Source: Berberis thunbergii (Eukaryota; Streptophyta; Magnoliopsida; Ranunculales; Berberidaceae). From it: a stretch of 64,000 nt of DNA. Under the pieces are notes generated by a model, which saw only the letters and a list, made by a program, of their open reading frames with translations, searched no databases and was not told the origin of the DNA. Both the position numbers and the translations under genes were made by a program. The stretch spans positions 310,001 through 374,000 of the forward strand of contig QNQO01000456.1 of NCBI GenBank assembly GCA_003290165.1, in the 5' to 3' direction. Below are positions 46,006-58,112 of the stretch, in pieces (position 1 is the stretch's first letter; each line of letters opens with the position of its first letter).

Positions 46006-47520
46006 ATTTTAATAATTTACAAAAGTGAAGTATAATACCTTATCAATTACGTCCAATTTCATCATTATCCATCAAAGATTTCTATATCTTGATCGATTTC
46101 TATATCTTGATCGATTTCTATCTATGATTTTAGTAAATTTGAAGAATTGCGGACAAACTCGAAAACTCTCTCGCTCGCTCTTCTTCGTGCAAACAACAAC
46201 TTAGAAAAGTGTCTTGAAACAATGGTGAGTTTCTTCATTGAAACCCAAATTTCATACCAGATCAAATGCTTCTCCATCATTTCATTTTGTATTGTATCTC
46301 AATAGTAGTTTTGATTTGCATTTTTAGATTCAATTCAAAATCTATTTATTCCTTTGTCGAAGTTCTAAGTTTTCGCTCAATTGAATCAACAGATTTGCTT
46401 GAAATCTTAAATGATTTCTTGTGAGCTGTTTTGGATTCAAAGATAGTGAATTTACTTTGAGCTTGTAATTTGACTTTGTAGACCCTCACGAAATTGAATG
46501 AATTTTTTTTCAGGTATGTCGCTGGTTTTAGATTCGAGAGCTTTTTTTGTTATGTGTTTTTGTGCTTCATCCATTGAAATTGAATGAATTTTGTGCTTTT
46601 TTTGGCTGATTTTGTTTTTCATGTCTGGAATTGGCACTGATTTAAGGAGTTTGGCTGTTGTTCAATTCTATGGTTCGATTTTCAGTTAAGATGAGTAAGT
46701 AGTACAATTGGTGGTACTGGATTTTGAGTGTTTGGAACGTGGACTTGTAAATTGTAATGCATCAGATCTCTTTGATGAAAACCTAGCTGATTTTGTCTTT
46801 CATTTTTGTTTTAGGTGATTAGTTAAAAAATTTTAATGTGCGATTTGTGCGTTTTTTGTATCTGAATCTGCAGTTCAATTGTTTAATTTGAATGTTGCTT
46901 AGTTATGAAATCAAATTGAATGTGTAGTTTCATGCTTGTAGAATGTTGATTAATTAATGTAATTGGAATATATGAACAAATGAAGATTGGATGGTTTGCA
47001 ATCAATTTCAGACCAATTGCTGCAAGATTATGTTCGTTCATGGATTTTTGCTCGTTACCTGGAAACGAGAACAAAATGTTGGTGATACTGAGATTCCAGT
47101 GAGAAAAAGATCGAGGCCTCCTAAACTAGTTTCTGTGACCAATATAACTGGTGTTAACATTCAATACTATGTACAATTTGGTTTTCTTGTGCAGTAGTTG
47201 AAGTTCTTGTGTTAACATATTCAATTCAGGACTTATATATATTCACTGTTTTTAGGATTTGATTTTTATGTTCGGGAAATCTCAAGGACCATACATGGTT
47301 TTCAGTTGTGGAGGTATTATAAACTCAATTGTGTTCTTGGCAGCTTTAATGTACATATGTACCCTCTTTCAAGCTTCAACTGGTGCACATGCCTCGCATG
47401 TTTTAGGGCTTCATGCATTTTGTGAAAGCTTTAGCCTAAATGCCCTTTATGTAGGTTCCCAAGGACTTTACAGGGTTAGCTCTCTTCTGGTGTAATGGTA
47501 AAACTTTTTCTTTGCTTCCA

Positions 47521-48926
47521 GAATGAAGACGAAGATGCAATGCTTCTAGGAGCTCAGTTTTGCTTAGATGCCTTTTCTTCAATCTCAATTAGCGTTGTTA
47601 ATAATGGGGGGCCTTCATATTCCTTTTATGCAAGGTAAGATAATTTATTTTTTCACTATTTGACTCTACCATTTCAAAAGAAAAAAAAGGCTGCTAACAT
47701 AATTGAAAGAGGTTTTGGTTTCAAATCCTTAGTCTGGTAGTCATGTATCGAATTACTACCAATATCATCATCTATTCACATTTGACTTGTTAACATTCAA
47801 GATTCAGTTGCTTGATACTGCAGGCATAGCTAAGATTATGATAAAATTTTACTTTTGGTATTGTTGAAGGAATGTGTTATGTGTGACTAATCTGCTTTAA
47901 CAAACTATTATTTTCAATGGTACAACATTTCCATGTTTGCAGGATCCAATCAATTGGGTCACTGGAAGTTCAAGGAGAATTTGGTAGCTTGCAGAGGAAA
48001 CAAATTGGCCTAGTTGATAGCGATGGTCAATATTTTTAGGTTAATTTCTTTTTACTAGATTCTTTCAATTCAATATAACTTACTACCTATTTCTGTTTGA
48101 AGATAAAATCTCCGTTCAATGTAGGAAGTATCTTGCCTTGGATAAGCCCTTTATTTCAACTTCCGCAGAAAGCAATATTCAAACCACTGAACAGTTTTGT
48201 CTTGAATATGGTATTGCTACACAATTATATTTGGTTCCATTCATTCAACAAGGTGAGCAGGTATGTATCAAATTTCCATTTGTTTAATTGAAACGTCCCC
48301 TTTTTGTGTAAGATAATGGAGCTTGTAATATGTTACTCAGATATGTCTTACATCGATACAAAATCGCTATCAAGGATCAAGGGCATTGAATGGATTAAAT
48401 CAAAATCAGGCTCTAAAAGTTTCTCAAGTTACTTTACCCTATGATTCTCAAGGCACTGTTGACTTCAGTAATTGTCCTTTCAGAGTAAGTATAACATTAT
48501 TCAGCTTCCTATTTCAGTCAAAGTTATTTGCATTTACTTCTGTGTACATCCGTTGAATTTTTACACAATCATGGTGTACTTCAGTAACAAGTTTCTCTCA
48601 GATGAATTTCTTTAGGCAACAATAATTTCATTCTTGGTATAAAAGAAAAGGAAGTGACACTATTCCATTGTCACTAAAGTTAAAATCTCAAATTGCAGTT
48701 ATAGTTCACTTTTTTACCTTTTCAGTTAGATTCCTTGATCAGATTTTGCAATAGATCCCTTTTTCATTCACTTGATTGGTTTAGAACAAGCTTTTTTAAT
48801 GGATTTGTTATCCAAGATTGTTTACCAAGTTTCTGCCTTATGAAAAATTTTTCATTGATTACAATTTAAAAAATTTTCACTAACTAATTACAATATGGTC
48901 AATTGCAGGCTTCTCTGAAGACATAG
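47521..48926 (+). pseudogene. Captured exons of an unrecognised plant gene
   Basis: Exon-like segments with GT-AG borders: 47521-47635 (NEDEDAMLLGAQFCLDAFSS, ...GPSYSFYA), 47943-48040 (IQSIGSLEVQGEFGSLQRKQ, ending in a stop), about 48124-48260 (KYLALDKPFISTSAESNIQT, ...FCLEYGIATQLYLVPFIQQ), about 48343-48485 (SIQNRYQGSRALNGLNQNQA, ...LPYDSQGTVDFSNCPFR) and 48909-48926 (ASLKT then stop). The pieces read like one protein of mixed composition, but I cannot name it. The upstream region 46005-47520 is intron-like with an atggtgagt start at 46222. Frame continuity between exons was checked only locally. Confidence 0.5.
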
Positions 48927-49539
48927 AGGGAGAAGAAAAAAATATGTATTTCCCCATGAGAAAGTATGCCATCAAGGTGTAACTGATGGTCTATCTTAGA
49001 GATAATTTTGTGTTGTTCCATCTAGGATGATTTTGACAGCAGACTTAGATGCAGATTGGTTATTTTCCTTGTTTCTTTTTTTATCCAGAACAAAACAAGC
49101 ATTTGAATTTGAACTTGTCATTTTTCATATCATAGTTTGGCTTGTCTCGTCTGGAGTTATTTTAATTTTGAACATAGAATGCTACAAGAGTCATTGTGTT
49201 TTGAACTTGCAGTAGCCATGTTTAATTTGTTGCAGCATTTTTCATACTAGGAATGTTCTTCAACTGAAGACACTGACCTTGGTCCAAATATATTAGTTTT
49301 TTCAGAAATTTATACTTGTGAAATTTAGCTTGTACTGGCTTCAAGTAGCTGCAAATTTTTTGTGAACAATTTACATCTGGCAGAAACCCTTGAAGAGTGT
49401 TATCCTCTAAGCAACTGTTGACTTCACAGGGCACAAATCCTTAGTATCCAGGTTCACTTCCTCTAGTTTCTATTTTATATTCTTATTTCTATTTTGAATT
49501 TCGAGTTGGCTGTATGGTTGATATTAAATCTGAAGCAGG

Positions 49540-49965
49540 CTGAAATGTGTGATGAATCACTTGGGAGTGATTCCTTATTTCTCCATCACTTAGGTCTTGC
49601 GTATTGCCTACATGAGTTGTGTACCCATGAGTCTCAACCAAATTCTGAGGTCATAACCTACATTTCTCTAGCATTAAGTAATTATGTGCTATTCATTGAT
49701 TTAATTTCTTTTGGTGAGATTCTTTGCTCTCTTTAGATACTTTTTGTTCGCATTTAGGGTCTTCTCTGCAATCTACATAAAATTAATCTGAAATTTTCGT
49801 ACTTTCTTTTCTTCAATCTCAGGATAGACAAGAACAAGTGACTGTTAGAAAAGTTTGCTACAGGTAGGAGATCTTCTTCCTCAAAAAGAGCGATTTTCCA
49901 TGTTTGGAAAGCCACTCTTGTTTGTAGGGAGTGCAAGAAGATCGATTGGCCTGACACAACCATCT
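49540..49965 (+). pseudogene. Further captured exons, unrecognised
   Basis: 49540-49650 encodes AEMCDESLGSDSLFLHHLGL and AYCLHELCTHESQPNSE, then gt. Around 49824-49862 a short exon encodes DRQEQVTVRKVCYR, then gt. About 49892-49965 encodes HVWKATLVCRECKKIDWPDT, then stop. They may belong to the same gene as 47521-48926 or to another. No domain recognised. The region between (48930-49535) shows nothing I can support. Confidence 0.4.
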
Positions 49966-50143
49966 AAATCATATCCTTGGTAATGACCATTTCATATCAG
50001 TTCTGAATCCTTTTTTTTGTGTTCTGAAATTCCTATTTTTCGAAATTGTCTTTAATTCATATCTATACGCATATTTTGACTCTTTAACATATCCATCACC
50101 CATTTTTTAGTACTAATATCTCTTTTGTTGGCTTTTCGAATAG

Positions 50144-50657
50144 GTGAAGAACATTGGTAGGAACAATTTCAACCATTGCTCCTCAACCAAGCAGATGGGT
50201 GAGGGAAATGCAGTTGGGGCGGGATCCTTTGGAGTTGTAAACCTTGCTATGGACAAATCAACAAGTGAACTTTTTGTTGTGAAATCTTCTTCATCAGCGA
50301 GCGAACTTTTATCCTTGGATAATGAAGCAAACATTCTTGATAACCTTAGTTCCCCATATATCGTCCTTAGGGTGCACGATCATCGAAATGGCAACAGGAA
50401 AATAACCATGGAGTAGTGAAATTACAGATCCAATTGCCTTAGTTTCCAAGATTGCCTTCACAAAAGAAACACCGAAGATACCAAATACATTTTCTAAGGA
50501 AGGAGTAGATTTCTTGCAGAAATGCTTGCAAAGGGATCCAAATATGAGGTGGACTTGTCAAGAATTATTAGACCATCCCTTTGTTTCCAACAACTCGGGG
50601 ACAAAGGTTATAAGCAAAGGGGTTGCTTTTTCACCGGCTAGTGTGATAGCTAGATGA
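50144..50657 (+). pseudogene. Internally deleted MAPKKK (MEKK-like) protein kinase fragment
   Basis: The first part encodes the glycine loop GAGSFGVVNLAMD, the ATP-binding lysine in LFVVKSS, and ANILDNLSSPYIV. After a stop at 50414-50416 and a break near 50418, the text jumps to the C-terminal lobe: DPIALVSKIAFTKETPKIPN, GVDFLQKCLQRDP, MRWTCQELLDHPFVS, ending at tga (50655-50657). The catalytic loop (HRD), DFG and activation segment are absent, so it cannot phosphorylate. The motif style is that of plant MAPKKKs of the MEKK type, which start MAP-kinase cascades. It is preceded by an intron-like region (49966-50143). Confidence 0.75.
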
Positions 50658-50984
50658 TGCATCTTGCGAATAAGACAGTAAGTATGATGGATCGGAATAT
50701 GAGAAACTGGATGAATTTTAGATTAATTTTAGCATTAAGTAATTATGATAATTTTATAGATGTATTTTTCTTTTAAATACTGATCCAATATGAGAACCTA
50801 GATGTTGTAATTGATTGCAATTATTTCACTTTGTAATGGTTGTAAGAATATTTTAATTTGGGTATTAAACATTGGTATTTGAATATTTGGGTTTTATAAT
50901 CTCATTGGATGTCATTCATTTGTTGATACGTTTTCATTTATTTAATTAAAAACAAATAAAGTTTTAAATATTATTTTTGTAAAA

Positions 50985-51193
50985 AAAAAACATTTGTAAT
51001 ACATCGATGTGTTGCTAATATTTGAACATAGAGCCATTAGCAACATTGAACAACTGTTACAAAATTTGAAGGTTGTAACACATCGATGTGTTACTAATAT
51101 TTGTATTGCCATAATTTGCAAGATTTTTGTGGTGTTACAAATTTTTTTAGTAAAACAGCTACTGCGTTATAAATTACCATTTATGGTGTAGTG
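50985..51193. repeat. Subterminal palindromic repeats and right end of element iii
   Basis: Two copies of acatcgatgtgtt(a/g)ctaatatttg (51001 and 51079), palindromic around acacatcgatgtgt, followed by the terminus ggtgtagtg. The arrangement is like CACTA subterminal sites but the motif differs from elements i and ii. Confidence 0.65.
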
Positions 51194-51340
51194 ATTACAA
51201 AAAAAGACCCCTAGTCTATTTTGTGCCAAGTGTTGTGACATGCATGTTGTGTCAGATTTTCCTGTGATTTCAAAATAAAGTGATTCATAGAGGATTCACA
51301 ATAAAAATAAATAAATAAAAAATGCAGCAAAGGATACTTT
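51194..51340 (+). repeat. Array unit copy III, short middle part
   Basis: cccctagtctattttgtgcc through gcagcaaaggatacttt, between element iii and LINE E. Confidence 0.82.
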
Positions 51341-54300
51341 AAAAAAACAAAAATAAAAACCTCCAGTGGGGAGGGGCAGTTATGGGATGCTAGACCTTTA
51401 TTACTTGATAAAAAATCTTATACACCTGTCGGGGTACATGACAACTTTACCCGAAAAATAAAAAACTATTGGACATACATCATAAGAAAACAAAATCAAA
51501 ATCTAGGTCCATGAAAGAAACTTTTCTAATTCACTAAGTGACCTTGAACAAGAAAAACCTATTTCACCAAGGAGTAGGCCTTACATAATAAAGCCTACCA
51601 GTAAATCATTACATAACAAAAAAGAAAATTGAATACCAGACCTATTTCATCAAGGATAAGGCCTAAACCAAGGAGAATGTTTAGGCCTTATAGATCTTAT
51701 TCAAGGAATATACCAAATTCACCAAGAGACTAGGTCTCATAAACAAACAAATAAGTGAACAAGCACACACCTTTCTTCCAAAGAAACATTTGCAAAGCTT
51801 GCAACTTGCAAGACTTTCACTCAACAACTTATAAAAACTTGCAATCACAAAACTTGCCAGCACAAATGCACCTAGACATCACCGCACAACACCAGTCCAG
51901 CCCGCGCAAATCACCGTCCCAAAAATCATGCCAAGCAGCACAAAACTTGCCAGCACACCTATCACCGCCCAACACTAGTCCAGCCTGCACAAACCACAAA
52001 TGATCCCAACGACCTGGATGGTTGCCTCAACTCCACTGATTCCTGAATAGGAAAGCTGGCAACACCGCACCAGCCGTCCACTGCCAGCCCGACTGAATGT
52101 CGAAGCACCAAAAATAAAGTAACTCTGTTTTGCGCTCTGCCAGAACAGGGTCACTACTCATAGCACAATGCTTACCTGTTATTGTCCACACAAACCAACA
52201 AAAAAAGGCCCATACTATAGCACAAGCCAATACTCCAACAACAATGTGCAAAGAACAGGATATCTGCAACTCAGCCCGACTAGCAACCTGCAGAAATGCA
52301 TCCTGGAAACTAAACACAATGCCCCTGCAACCTGGCTTATAACGTCACACATCTCATTTAGCAATACGAACATAAGGAGTATGGATCCTATCTAAGTGAA
52401 CTAGGCCGGCAATCTTGTATGGGAGATCAAAATTACCGTATTCTCAACTAACCTCTTACTTCTGCGCTCTATCCGCAAGTGCATCCGCCACCGCATTCGC
52501 TTCCCAGAAAATATGAACACAACTCACCTCCATATGGGAAGTCAATTTTCTCTCGCCAAGCATTTTCCATGAACCATGGAACTTTGAAATCCTCATAGAA
52601 CCAGCCCCGCACAATTTTAGAATCCGTTTGTAGTGAAACCTTTACCAATTGAAGCCTATAACATGGAAGAAGACCTTCCATTACTGCGCTAACCTCTGCA
52701 AAGTTATTTGATCCTTCGCCAAGAACAACTTGCTTAGCCACCAGACAATTACCCAAACTGTTCCTAATAATAATTTCGGTTGTCGCCTTGTTATTCCTCG
52801 ACGAACCATCAACATTAAGTGCCACAAAGTTCGCCTGAGGGAAATTCCAATAGACAACTCTATTGCTCTTCTTAATGATCTGAACTATAGGAAGGCCAAG
52901 GGATAAAAAGGGCTTCTTATTGTCACTAACACGTTTGGGAAACAAAGGAATTTGCCAATCGAAGATTTCTCCTGACTAGCAAAATAACTGTCATCATACT
53001 CGGCTTACCATTGTCAAAAACATTCTGACACCTCTGTTTCCAGATCTCCCAGAAGATTAACGTTGGCATCAAAAAAGTATAATAGTCCAACTTGAGAGTG
53101 CTTATTGGCTCTCCTAAACAAAACTGTCAACATTGTCGCAATTTCTGCCGGTCTTCTTAAGTGAACATAAAAAATGGCCTCAAAATGTCTCCAGACCCCT
53201 CTAGCCAGGCAGCCATCCAAAAAGAGATGACTTAAAGTTCCACACTTGGTGAGACACAACAATGACATCGAGAAGCTAAGCTCTATGCAGTTCCCCATTA
53301 ACTGGGACGCCTCTTAATAAAAGTTTCCAAAAAAAACTGATATTTTAGACGGCAAAATAAGCAACCAAATCTTGTCAAACGACGTGGATGTACCCTTCTT
53401 ATCATGAAGAATGTCATAAGCAGACTGAGTGGTAAAAAGACCACCCGGGCTAGGGGTCCAAATACAGAAATCCTTGTCCTATTCATTACCCTTAAATATG
53501 CATGTCATCAAAAATTGTTCTCGCCAAGTCTCTAAACTCTAGAGAAACCAAATCAAAATCCCCATTATAAACCTCCGCAATCGTAGGCTAGATATCTCGA
53601 ATCTCCAACTCTCACGATCTCAAAAAAAAATAGAAGTAAGATTCCAGTTATTTTCAAAGAAACTCGAGTTCCCATTACCAATCTGCCAAATACTGTGACT
53701 CACAAGGACAACTTTGAACTTCATGATCTCCTTAATAAGAGGCGAGACATTATTTTTCTCTACCTGAAATATCAATGGGACATTTTTCTTCCAATATTTA
53801 CATCTCATGAAATTTGCCCACAGCGAATCAGCATTGAGCATATTCCATAAGGCTTTCAAGCGAAAAGCCCTAGAGATTGTAACAAGATTCCTAGCCCCCA
53901 ATCCCGCTTCTGCCTTTGGAAAACAAATCTTATTCCAGGATATCCATTTCTTTTTCAATTTATTGCTTTCACAATCTCCCCAAAAGAAATCCGCCAATAA
54001 TTTATGAATTCTATAGAGCACTTGTTAAGGGACACACATGTCGCTAATCGTATAAACTAGAATAGAGTTCAAAACATGCTGAACTAAAATCAATCTCCCA
54101 CCAGGTGATAAAAGTTTTGCTTTCCAACCACTAATACACTTTTGGATTTTATTAATCGGCGCGTCAAAATAGATAATCTTACATTTGCCCTGATAAATAG
54201 GGACACCCAAATACTTCATCGGTGAACCTATGAACTGGAATCCTGTATAAGATTTAACCGCCACCACCTGCTCCACAACAACTTTTTCCTCAACTAAGAA

Positions 54301-54608
54301 AGAACTTTTTTTCTGAATTAATCTTTTGTCCCGAGACCCTAGCATATCTTTCCAAAACTTCATGCAACTAACAAGTGAGGCCTTTCTCCCATTGAGAAAA
54401 ATCAGAGTATCATCTGCGTACAAAAAATGCAAAATAGGCCGACTATATCTGGGCGTGTAATAAAAGTAAATCTCACCTCTAGCAAATGCTTCCCGTAATC
54501 CTCTGTTTAAGACCTCCGAAGCTATAACAAATAACAATGGAGAGAGCAGATCCCTCTGCCTCAGGCCCCTATAAGATTTGAAATAACCATTATATACTCC
54601 TCCGAAGC
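51341..54608 (-). mobile_element. LINE E: 5'-truncated plant L1-type LINE
   Basis: The 3' end (51341-51460) carries the shared cctttattac block and A-rich tail. The body runs through RNase H and reverse transcriptase and stops inside the RT at about 54608, where the array resumes with ctattgatgaaggactc. There is no endonuclease or ORF1, the usual result of incomplete reverse transcription. 3'-UTR hairpin-capable sequence lies at 52122-52150. The 51460-52000 stretch is UTR with no gene. Confidence 0.87.
52469..54600 (-). pseudogene. LINE E ORF2 C-terminal half: reverse transcriptase and RNase H
   Basis: The reverse transcriptase (54600-53620) shows GLRQRDLLSPLLF, then LLFVIASEVLNRGL, the catalytic FLYADDTLIFLNG and MKYLGVPIYQGK. 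A zf-RVT remnant lies at 53486-53014. RNase H (52945-52469) shows ALNVDGSSRNN, AEVSAVMEG and QTDSKIV, then a damaged C-terminus. Frameshifts near 54020 and 53300. It begins inside the RT because the element is 5' truncated. Confidence 0.87.
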
Positions 54609-54696
54609 TATTGATGAAGGACTCAATCCCAATAAGATGATCATTCTAAAGAAGCTTGGAATTTAATAAATTAAAACTAAACCTAACTGCTAGTCT

Positions 54697-55070
54697 ATCA
54701 ATTGTAGCTCAGTTGATCGGACATTTACTCTCCTTGAGACAGGTTTTAAATTCGAGGTTCATCAGTTAGGATTTTGTGATCTTTCACCCGATTATTATGA
54801 ACACGTATGTTTCACTTTTGATAAGCTTTTGATAGTGATCGTAGTCGCTTAGTAGATTGGAGTGGAGAGAAAGCAAGCCTTTGTGCAAGATAGAGGTGAT
54901 GGCGGCTACAACGAAGGAAGCCTTCATCTGAGATGGAGGTGACGAGGATGCCTAATGGCAAAAATAATGTAGCCTTCGGACATGGTTTGTTTAATTCTAT
55001 GGGAACATTAATGTAACCTTCATTCCTGGATTAAAAATAAAAAGAGTCAACGACACAATTTAAAAAAGAA
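54697..55070 (+). mobile_element. tRNA-derived SINE of unit copy III
   Basis: Head tagctcagttgatcgg with B-box-like aattcgaggt, body gattggagtggagagaaag, tail gtcaacgacacaattt then A-rich. Same unit position as in copies I, II, V and VI. Confidence 0.78.
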
Positions 55071-55535
55071 AAATGATCAGGCATTATGATATTCGACAAA
55101 TATTTATTAAAAAGGCAAAGAATAGGGAGAGATTGGTTTTGAGGCTCAAAATAAAGACCTAAGTTGGATGTTAGTTTGGTGAAAGACCAATAATTAGGAA
55201 TTTATACACTTATTTTAAAGTTAGGGATAAAAAAGAGCAAGCACCTAGAATGTTCTATATACCTACCATGTCCTTCACCACTAGAAATAATAATAAAGGC
55301 ATTTCAATAGTTTAACTATTTCTCTTTCCCACTATCTTATTTTTCATCACTTTCCTATTTTTCTTAAGAAAAAAATAATAATAAGTAAAGCATAAACCAT
55401 TTTCACACGTCCATTAATATTTAATTTTATTTTGTTTTTTTGAAAATAATTTTTTTTAGCAAACAACTAGTATGGATTCGGCAATTAAGTGATGAAAAGT
55501 TTAGAAAATTTGCAGGCAATAATCCAAATCAAAGG

Positions 55536-55919
55536 TCTACCAATTGTAGCTCAGTTGGTCGGACATCCACTCTCCTTGTGAGAGGTCGCGGGTTTGAGAC
55601 TCGCCAGTTAGGATTTTGTGAGTTTTCGCTCGATTATTAGGAACACATTTGCTCCGCCGTTGATAAGCCTTCGGGTATTGAATGCAACTGCTTAGATGGA
55701 GTAGACCGGAGCGAAGCGAAAGCGCGTCTTCATGCAAGGTGGAGGAGATGGACCAGAGCGAAAGCAAGTCTCTATGTGAGATGGAGGCAACAGGGATATT
55801 AAGTGGCAACAATATTGTAGCCTTCGAGCCTAGTTTTGTTAACCCTATAGGGCCTGTCATGTAGCCTTCGAGCATGGATTAATAAATAAATAAAAAGGGT
55901 CGACGACCCAATTAAAAAA
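55536..55919 (+). mobile_element. Complete tRNA-derived SINE (384 bp) with 15-bp target duplication
   Basis: The A box tagctcagttgg (55547-55558) and B box ggtttgagactc (55591-55602) form an internal RNA polymerase III promoter. The body contains gagcgaaagcaagtctc and gtagccttcgagcatgg. The tail is gggtcgacgaccc (a tight hairpin) then A-rich. The target duplication aatccaaatcaaagg lies at 55521-55535 and 55920-55934. This proves independent insertion and gives the family ends. It is absent from the matching place in other units. Confidence 0.95.
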
Positions 55920-56023
55920 AATCCAAATCAAAGGACCATCTCTTTGTAATAATCAGTACAACATTTATCCAACTCCCTTGTATTTTGTATTATTCAAACA
56001 AATTATATCATGTTCAGGCAAAA

Positions 56024-58090
56024 AGAATAAAAAAACTACAATCCCAAACAAGAAAGGAAAAGTTTCCAATAATAGTTTGACTGTTAGGATTATTTCAAAT
56101 ACCAATGGTCAAAAAATGTACCAAAGTTTTAAAGAAGTGTCTGAGTTTAGGGAAATATGAAGGTGGAAATGGCGCAAAGCTTTCAAGAGCATTAGGAATT
56201 GATGAATGGGGACAGGGTTCTCTTGCCATGATGGATGGCAAAACCCTTTCTAATTCCACCATTTCCTAGGGCTTTTAAAGGTTTTTTCCTTTCCCTATTC
56301 ATCTAAATTCTTGGAAGAGCTGCTTGTGCTTGAGGTTATAAACGTGTTTTGGAAAGATGATGGTGGAAAGGGAGAAAAGCTTTTTGGAACATTAGAAATT
56401 GTTGAATGGGAAAGAATTCTCTTGCCATGATGGATGGCAAAACCCTTTCCGATTCCACCAATTCCAAGGGCTTTTGAAGGTTGATTCCTTTCCCTATTCA
56501 AACAAATTCTTGGAAGAGCTGCTTGTGTTTGGGGCTATAAATGTGTTAGGGAAAGATGATGGTGGAAAGGGAGAAAAACTTTTTAGAGCATTAGGATTTG
56601 TTGAATGGGGAAAGAGTTCTCTTGCCATGGTGGATGGTAAAATCCTTTTTGATTCAACCAATTCTTAGGGATTTTGAAGGTTGTACCCTTTCCCTTTTCG
56701 TCTAAATTTTTTGAAGTGCTACCTCTGTTTGGAGTTGGAGAATGCGACCGGGAAGATGAAGGTGGAAAGGGATAAAAAATTTCGGAGCATTAGGAATTGG
56801 TGAATGGGAAAGGGTTTTTTCGGCATGATGGATGGTCCTTTCTAATTCCACCAATTCCAAGGGTTTTTTAAGAATGTTCCCTTTCCCTATTCATCTAAAA
56901 TCTCCAAAAGGGTGCTTTCTTGGGATAGCAAAAAAAAAATGATTAGGAAAGATAAAGGTGGAATAGGAGCAGAGCTAGCTTCAGGGAGCATCATGATTTT
57001 TTTATTATTATTATGGTTAATTTCTTTTTTTTTCTTCTTCTTTAGATTGTGCCACAATGATGATGAGCATTGCTCTTGTTTTGGATCACAAATAATTTTA
57101 TGGATGAGGTTGCTGGAATTTTACAAATTGCGACTGTAATAATTAATACCTTAGATTTTTTTGGTTATGTAAGTTTTGTTTTCAAGACATCATTGATTAA
57201 TAAGACAATTCTTCCATGCATGCCCACCATGACTGCAACATCCAACGTATTTTTATACGGCTCATAAAACCATTTTGTGCAAGCATTGAGTTTTGTTAAA
57301 TCTAATTTTAGAGATCCTATGCTCTAAAAAAAACCTCCTATGGGAGGTATTATTTGTGCCATTGTTGCAATAAACATAAAATGCGGCAAAAAATGACATG
57401 GTCATTATGTATAACAACACAACCTATTGCTTGATTATATTTGGCAATTTATTTATTTATTATCATTGGCTGATCCATTGACGTTGAAGATAAATAAACA
57501 AGGTGGAGTCTTGGTCCAATACACGACAACATGATGTTTTAAATTCACATTCAATAGTAGTGTAACATGTTCGACATTGTTTATATTCACTGAGAAACCA
57601 ATAGTTACGCAGATCACTTTGCAAACCTAAGACCCAGATCATAATTTATGGAAGTCACTATTAACTCATTCTTGAAAGACTTGAAGAAATCATATTTGAA
57701 TATTTGAGTTGTAAACTATATATGAGAGATTGTAAATTTTCTAAAAGAATTTTTTTTTTAAATTTCAGGGATCCAAAACCCGGTTAACACTTCAAAAAAT
57801 AAAAAATCATTCAATAGATTTATATTTATCACCTGCATGGGTAACCACAACATTTCTTGTATGTTATGAAAGCAATGGCCATTGGAGCACAAATAGGTTC
57901 GCAATTGAAGAAAGTAGAGATTGGTGATGATGACTACATGCATGTTTCCATTTTTGACTTTTCTTTCTGGCAGTCAAATAGCTCATGGCTAAGCCAAGTT
58001 TAGATATGTATTGATGGTTACCCCCCCCCGACCCCCGACTTGAGAGGCATCGACATTGATGGATCTTCCATTGTCGATGGTGGAAAGGGC
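56024..58090 (+). repeat. Array unit copy IV, truncated at its right
   Basis: Subrepeat cores lie near 56190, 56391, 56590 and 56790, then gatgatgagcattgctc (57058), ctatatatgagagattg (57715) and gcaatggccattggagcac. It breaks off after gatggatcttccattgtc (58079) and joins gatggtggaaagggcgcaaa, which belongs to the subrepeat region of the next copy. So a deletion fused copies IV and V. A minus-strand 68-codon frame lies at 56295-56501. Confidence 0.85.
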
Positions 58091-58112
58091 GCAAAGCTTT
58101 CAGGAGAATCAA

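Larger units (their letters stand above)
45906..51193 (+). mobile_element. Element iii: gene-fragment-carrying insertion with a CACTA-like right end
   Basis: Array sequence stops at tttgcatttt (45905) and resumes at about 51194 with cccctagtctattttgtgcc soon after. About 75 bp of unit are missing. The right end is catttatggtgtagtg, an inverted CACTACACC terminus followed by att. The left end (gcagtgttttaaaaaaagct, then an aggcgg-rich inverted-repeat stretch to about 46000) does not match it, so the true left end may be deleted or masked. The interior holds multi-exon gene fragments. No transposase. Confidence 0.65.
54609..56023 (+). repeat. Array unit copy III, distal part with its own SINE and a later SINE
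   Basis: ctattgatgaaggactcaat, then the unit SINE (54697-55070), then the AT-rich tail with acctagaatgttctatatac, then a second SINE (55536-55919), then the tail end with actcccttgtattttgtat. No gene. Confidence 0.85.

Noticed and set aside
45906..51193. Helitron as an explanation of element iii
   Set aside because: No TC start, no terminal hairpin with CTRR end, and no A^T target; the right end fits CACTA better.
55541..55612. Possible tRNA genes (A and B boxes at several places)
   Set aside because: The boxes lie in SINE heads with no complete cloverleaf or acceptor stem, and the same sequence continues into a SINE body and tail.
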